NCBI RefSeq assembly: GCF_024347195.1
Contig: NZ_AP025281.1
Coordinates: 3,224,001-3,288,000 of the forward strand
Reading direction: 5' to 3'
Length of the DNA: 64,000 bases
Source: Aliamphritea hakodatensis
GTDB lineage: Bacteria; Pseudomonadota; Gammaproteobacteria; Pseudomonadales; Balneatricaceae
Made by a program: the position numbers and the translations under genes. Positions 61,838-64,000 of the stretch are shown piece after piece. The first letter of the stretch is position 1. Each line of letters begins with the position of its first letter. The notes below the pieces were generated by a model. That model was not told the DNA's origin and searched no databases. It saw only the letters and a program-made list of their open reading frames with translations.

Positions 61838-62761
61838 ATGAGTACGCCTTCAAACTGGCCACTTGATACGGCAAGTATCCGCTTTGTACTGCCGCACAAG
61901 ATCATCCGCATGCTTAGTGACCATCCGCTCACTTCCCAGCTGTATCCGCTGGGTGCCGGTTATTATCAGGAGGCAGCCGGCCATCGGATGCAACGGCAGG
62001 AACATGACGATAATCTGATTATTTATTGTCTGGAGGGGGCCGGTAAACTGACCGTTAATGGGCGTACATGGCGTATAAAATCAGGGGATTTGATAATTCT
62101 CCCCCGGGGGCAGGCGCATCAGTACTCATCTGACCAACAGCAGCCGTGGAGCATTTACTGGAGTCACTTTTCAGGCAGTGAAAGCAGTCAGTTCATTCGG
62201 CTGATAAGCGAGAAACGTAATCGTCCGGTGGTTCATTTGGGGATTCACAGCAAGCTGATCAGCGATTTTCAGGCCTTTCTGGATGCCAGGCAAACCCAGT
62301 ATCACCTCAATACCTATCTGCATGCGGCGAATCAGCTGCGCCAGATACTGACACATATTGCTGTTTTATTGCCGCTGAGCCGGGGCCAGGCACATGCCGC
62401 TGAAGGCTTTGATCTGGAAAAGGTTCACAGCCTGATGCAGGCGCGCTTACATGAACAGCTGGACCTCGGGACACTGGCCGCCAGTGTCAATTTATCGAAG
62501 TATCATTTCATTAAGAAATACAAGGAACTGACCGATACCACACCGATCAGCCACTTTATTCATCTGAAGATTGAACGGGCCTGCCAACTGCTGGACAGCA
62601 GCCACAAAAGCGTCACCGAAATAGCTCTGCAACTGGGGTACGAAGACGCCTATTATTTTTCCCGGGTGTTCAAAAAGGTAATGGGGATATCCCCCAGCCA
62701 GTACCGAAAATTACAGACCGGGGCGTGGGCATACCCTGATTTCAGCAGGAACACCTCATAG
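61838..62761 (+). CDS. mmsR: AraC-family activator of valine catabolism (MmsR-like)
   Basis: 307 residues. N-terminal cupin domain (DNLIIYCLEGAGKLTVNGRTWRIKSGDLIILPRGQAHQYSSD) and C-terminal double HTH (LGTLAASVNLSKYHFIKKYKELTDTTPISHFIHLKIERACQLL ... LGYEDAYYFSRVFKKVMGISPSQYR). Size and position divergent from mmsA match the MmsR activator of Pseudomonas, where 3-hydroxyisobutyrate or valine induces mmsAB. Confidence 0.87.
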   Translation: MSTPSNWPLDTASIRFVLPHKIIRMLSDHPLTSQLYPLGAGYYQEAAGHRMQRQEHDDNLIIYCLEGAGKLTVNGRTWRIKSGDLIILPRGQAHQYSSDQQQPWSIYWSHFSGSESSQFIRLISEKRNRPVVHLGIHSKLISDFQAFLDARQTQYHLNTYLHAANQLRQILTHIAVLLPLSRGQAHAAEGFDLEKVHSLMQARLHEQLDLGTLAASVNLSKYHFIKKYKELTDTTPISHFIHLKIERACQLLDSSHKSVTEIALQLGYEDAYYFSRVFKKVMGISPSQYRKLQTGAWAYPDFSRNTS

Positions 62762-62774
62762 CTAACAGACCCTG

Positions 62775-63716
62775 TCAGGCCTGTTTAGCGATTCCGGCTT
62801 CGCTGTCTGCAAAGGTTGCATAACGGTTACGGCCGTTGCTTTTGGCAAAGTACAGTGCCTTGTCCGCCTGGGACAACAGCGCCTGGCTGGAACCGGCGGA
62901 AAACTGACTGGAACTGATACCTATACTGGCAGTAATATAGGGTTTCACCGGCGAATACTCATGTGCCAGGCTGGCGTCTGCAAGTGCGCTGATAATATCG
63001 CTGGCAACTTTCTCTGCGCCTGCCAGTGAGGTATTCGGGAGCAGAATAACAAACTCTTCCCCCCCAAAACGGGCCACCAGATCCGCAGGACGGCGCAGTT
63101 GCTGCTTCAGTACTGCACTGAACTCTTTCAGGCAGACATCCCCCTGCTGATGACCGTAATTATCGTTGTAAGGCTTAAACTGATCGATATCGATGAACAT
63201 CACACAGAGTTCGGTTTTTTCCCGCTGATGTAACTTCCAGGCACGTTGTAAGGATTCCTCCAGACCACGGCGGTTAACGGTCTCCGTCAGCGGATCAATA
63301 TGGGTTAACTTCATTAACTCATGATTCGCTTCTTCCAGATCCGCTTTCATCTGCGCAATACGTGCCATCGCCCGGATCTTTGCTCCAAGCACAATCGGAT
63401 TAATCGGTTTGGTCAGGTAATCATCCCCGCCGGCATCAATGGCATCAGCCAGATGCTGATCATCACTTTTACCGGTAAGGAAAATAATCGGGATCCAGTT
63501 ATCACCTAGGTGACGACGGATCTGACGGGTAAGAGTGAAACCATCCATTTTAGGCATTTCGACATCCATCAGAATCAGATCGATATCAACGGTATTCAGA
63601 ATGGTTTTGGCTTCTTTGGCGCCATTGGCAAGAAAGGGCGTGTCACCCGCGTCAAGAATAATGGATTCAAGTAAATCTCTGACTAGCTTTGTATCATCTA
63701 CAACTAAAATCTGCAT
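62775..63716 (-). CDS. Response regulator with GGDEF output (diguanylate cyclase)
   Basis: 313 residues: receiver domain at 1-120 with phospho-acceptor D51 (LILMDVEMPKMDGF) and K103 (LTKP), then a GGDEF domain at about 138-305 with an intact catalytic GGEEF at 218-222 and an inhibitory site RxxD (R209-D212). Should make c-di-GMP when phosphorylated and be feedback-inhibited. No histidine kinase is adjacent, so the partner is unknown. Stop lies 13 nt from the convergent mmsR-like gene. Confidence 0.93.
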   Translation of the reverse strand: MQILVVDDTKLVRDLLESIILDAGDTPFLANGAKEAKTILNTVDIDLILMDVEMPKMDGFTLTRQIRRHLGDNWIPIIFLTGKSDDQHLADAIDAGGDDYLTKPINPIVLGAKIRAMARIAQMKADLEEANHELMKLTHIDPLTETVNRRGLEESLQRAWKLHQREKTELCVMFIDIDQFKPYNDNYGHQQGDVCLKEFSAVLKQQLRRPADLVARFGGEEFVILLPNTSLAGAEKVASDIISALADASLAHEYSPVKPYITASIGISSSQFSAGSSQALLSQADKALYFAKSNGRNRYATFADSEAGIAKQA

Positions 63717-64000
63717 TCAACTGCCCGCTGCAAAACACCCCAAATGATAACTTCATATAACTCACAACGGACCGTTTCCGGCAAATTCCCGTTGCCTTTA
63801 CACACTTACTATATTTTTCGCTCAGACACCGTATCTGTTATACACAACCACACAAATTACAGACACGTACAACCTTTAATCCGTGCGTTCTAGCCTAATA
63901 GATACACCCTTAAAAAGCCAATGATGCATGTGCTTCAGCGGCGATAAAGATGCCAAACTGGTTACAACCCGCTCATGTAATAAACAGCATTACGTGACGT
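63717..64000. other. Non-coding right edge
   Basis: 284 bases upstream of the response-regulator gene. The sequence is AT-rich; no gene start or clean promoter could be identified, and the next gene lies beyond the window. Confidence 0.3.

Noticed and set aside
1..64000. CRISPR arrays, tRNA or rRNA genes, prophage or intact IS
   Set aside because: Scanned by eye for repeat-spacer patterns, CCA-ended cloverleaf sequences and transposase or phage proteins; none was seen, although a computed search could still find a short RNA gene.

Overview
The window is a bacterial chromosome segment of moderate GC content. The gene families point to a marine gammaproteobacterium, probably Oceanospirillaceae (Amphritea/Neptunomonas-like): FabV, two Aer-type receptors, a TetR-linked RND pump, an RloABC-like osmotolerance trio, DUF1127 proteins and an mmsR-led valine operon. 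The genus is an inference. I see no rRNA, tRNA, CRISPR array, prophage or intact insertion sequence.

Layout. (1) 1-7.95 kb: one long minus-strand operon under a cobalamin riboswitch. It holds a DUF4198 periplasmic protein, CbiM, a CbiL-like protein, CbiQ and CbiO (together an ECF-type cobalt importer), a His-tailed MFS transporter, a fused ChlI/ChlD-type chelatase protein, CobO and the start of CobB/CbiA. (2) 8-15.5 kb: an HBM-type chemoreceptor, queE, hisC, a diguanylate-cyclase-like protein with a degenerate active site, and a DUF1127 gene divergent from a MocR regulator. (3) 15.5-23.3 kb: rlmF, the RloC/RloB/RloA-like trio, NfeD/QmcA, an isochorismatase-like hydrolase and an EamA permease. 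(4) 23.5-29.7 kb: a tetR-MFP-RND-tolC efflux operon. (5) 29.8-33 kb: fabV and etfBA. (6) 33.4-41.4 kb: DUF1127/LysR divergent pair, two tandem Aer paralogues and a TrpX-type ABC importer.

(7) 41.4-53.1 kb is the accessory part: AraC plus monooxygenase-like protein, ccdAB followed by a GNAT gene, LysE exporter, a TfoX C-terminal-domain protein, then an AraC regulator facing a tight three-gene unit (diaminobutyrate-type aminotransferase, SidA/IucD-family N-hydroxylase, LysE exporter). The unit contains no siderophore synthetase, decarboxylase or ectoine gene, so its product is unknown; it is the best candidate here for an undescribed system. Small regulators, another GNAT flanked by inverted GGGGTCA repeats, an AAA ATPase and a small exported protein follow. 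(8) 53.2-61.6 kb: a valine/isobutyrate catabolic operon (mmsA, acyl-CoA dehydrogenase, enoyl-CoA hydratase, HIBCH-like hydrolase, mmsB, acyl-CoA synthetase, SDR) divergent from an mmsR-like AraC gene. (9) 62.8-63.7 kb: a REC-GGDEF response regulator.

All identifications come from reading motifs and recalling families; no database search was run.
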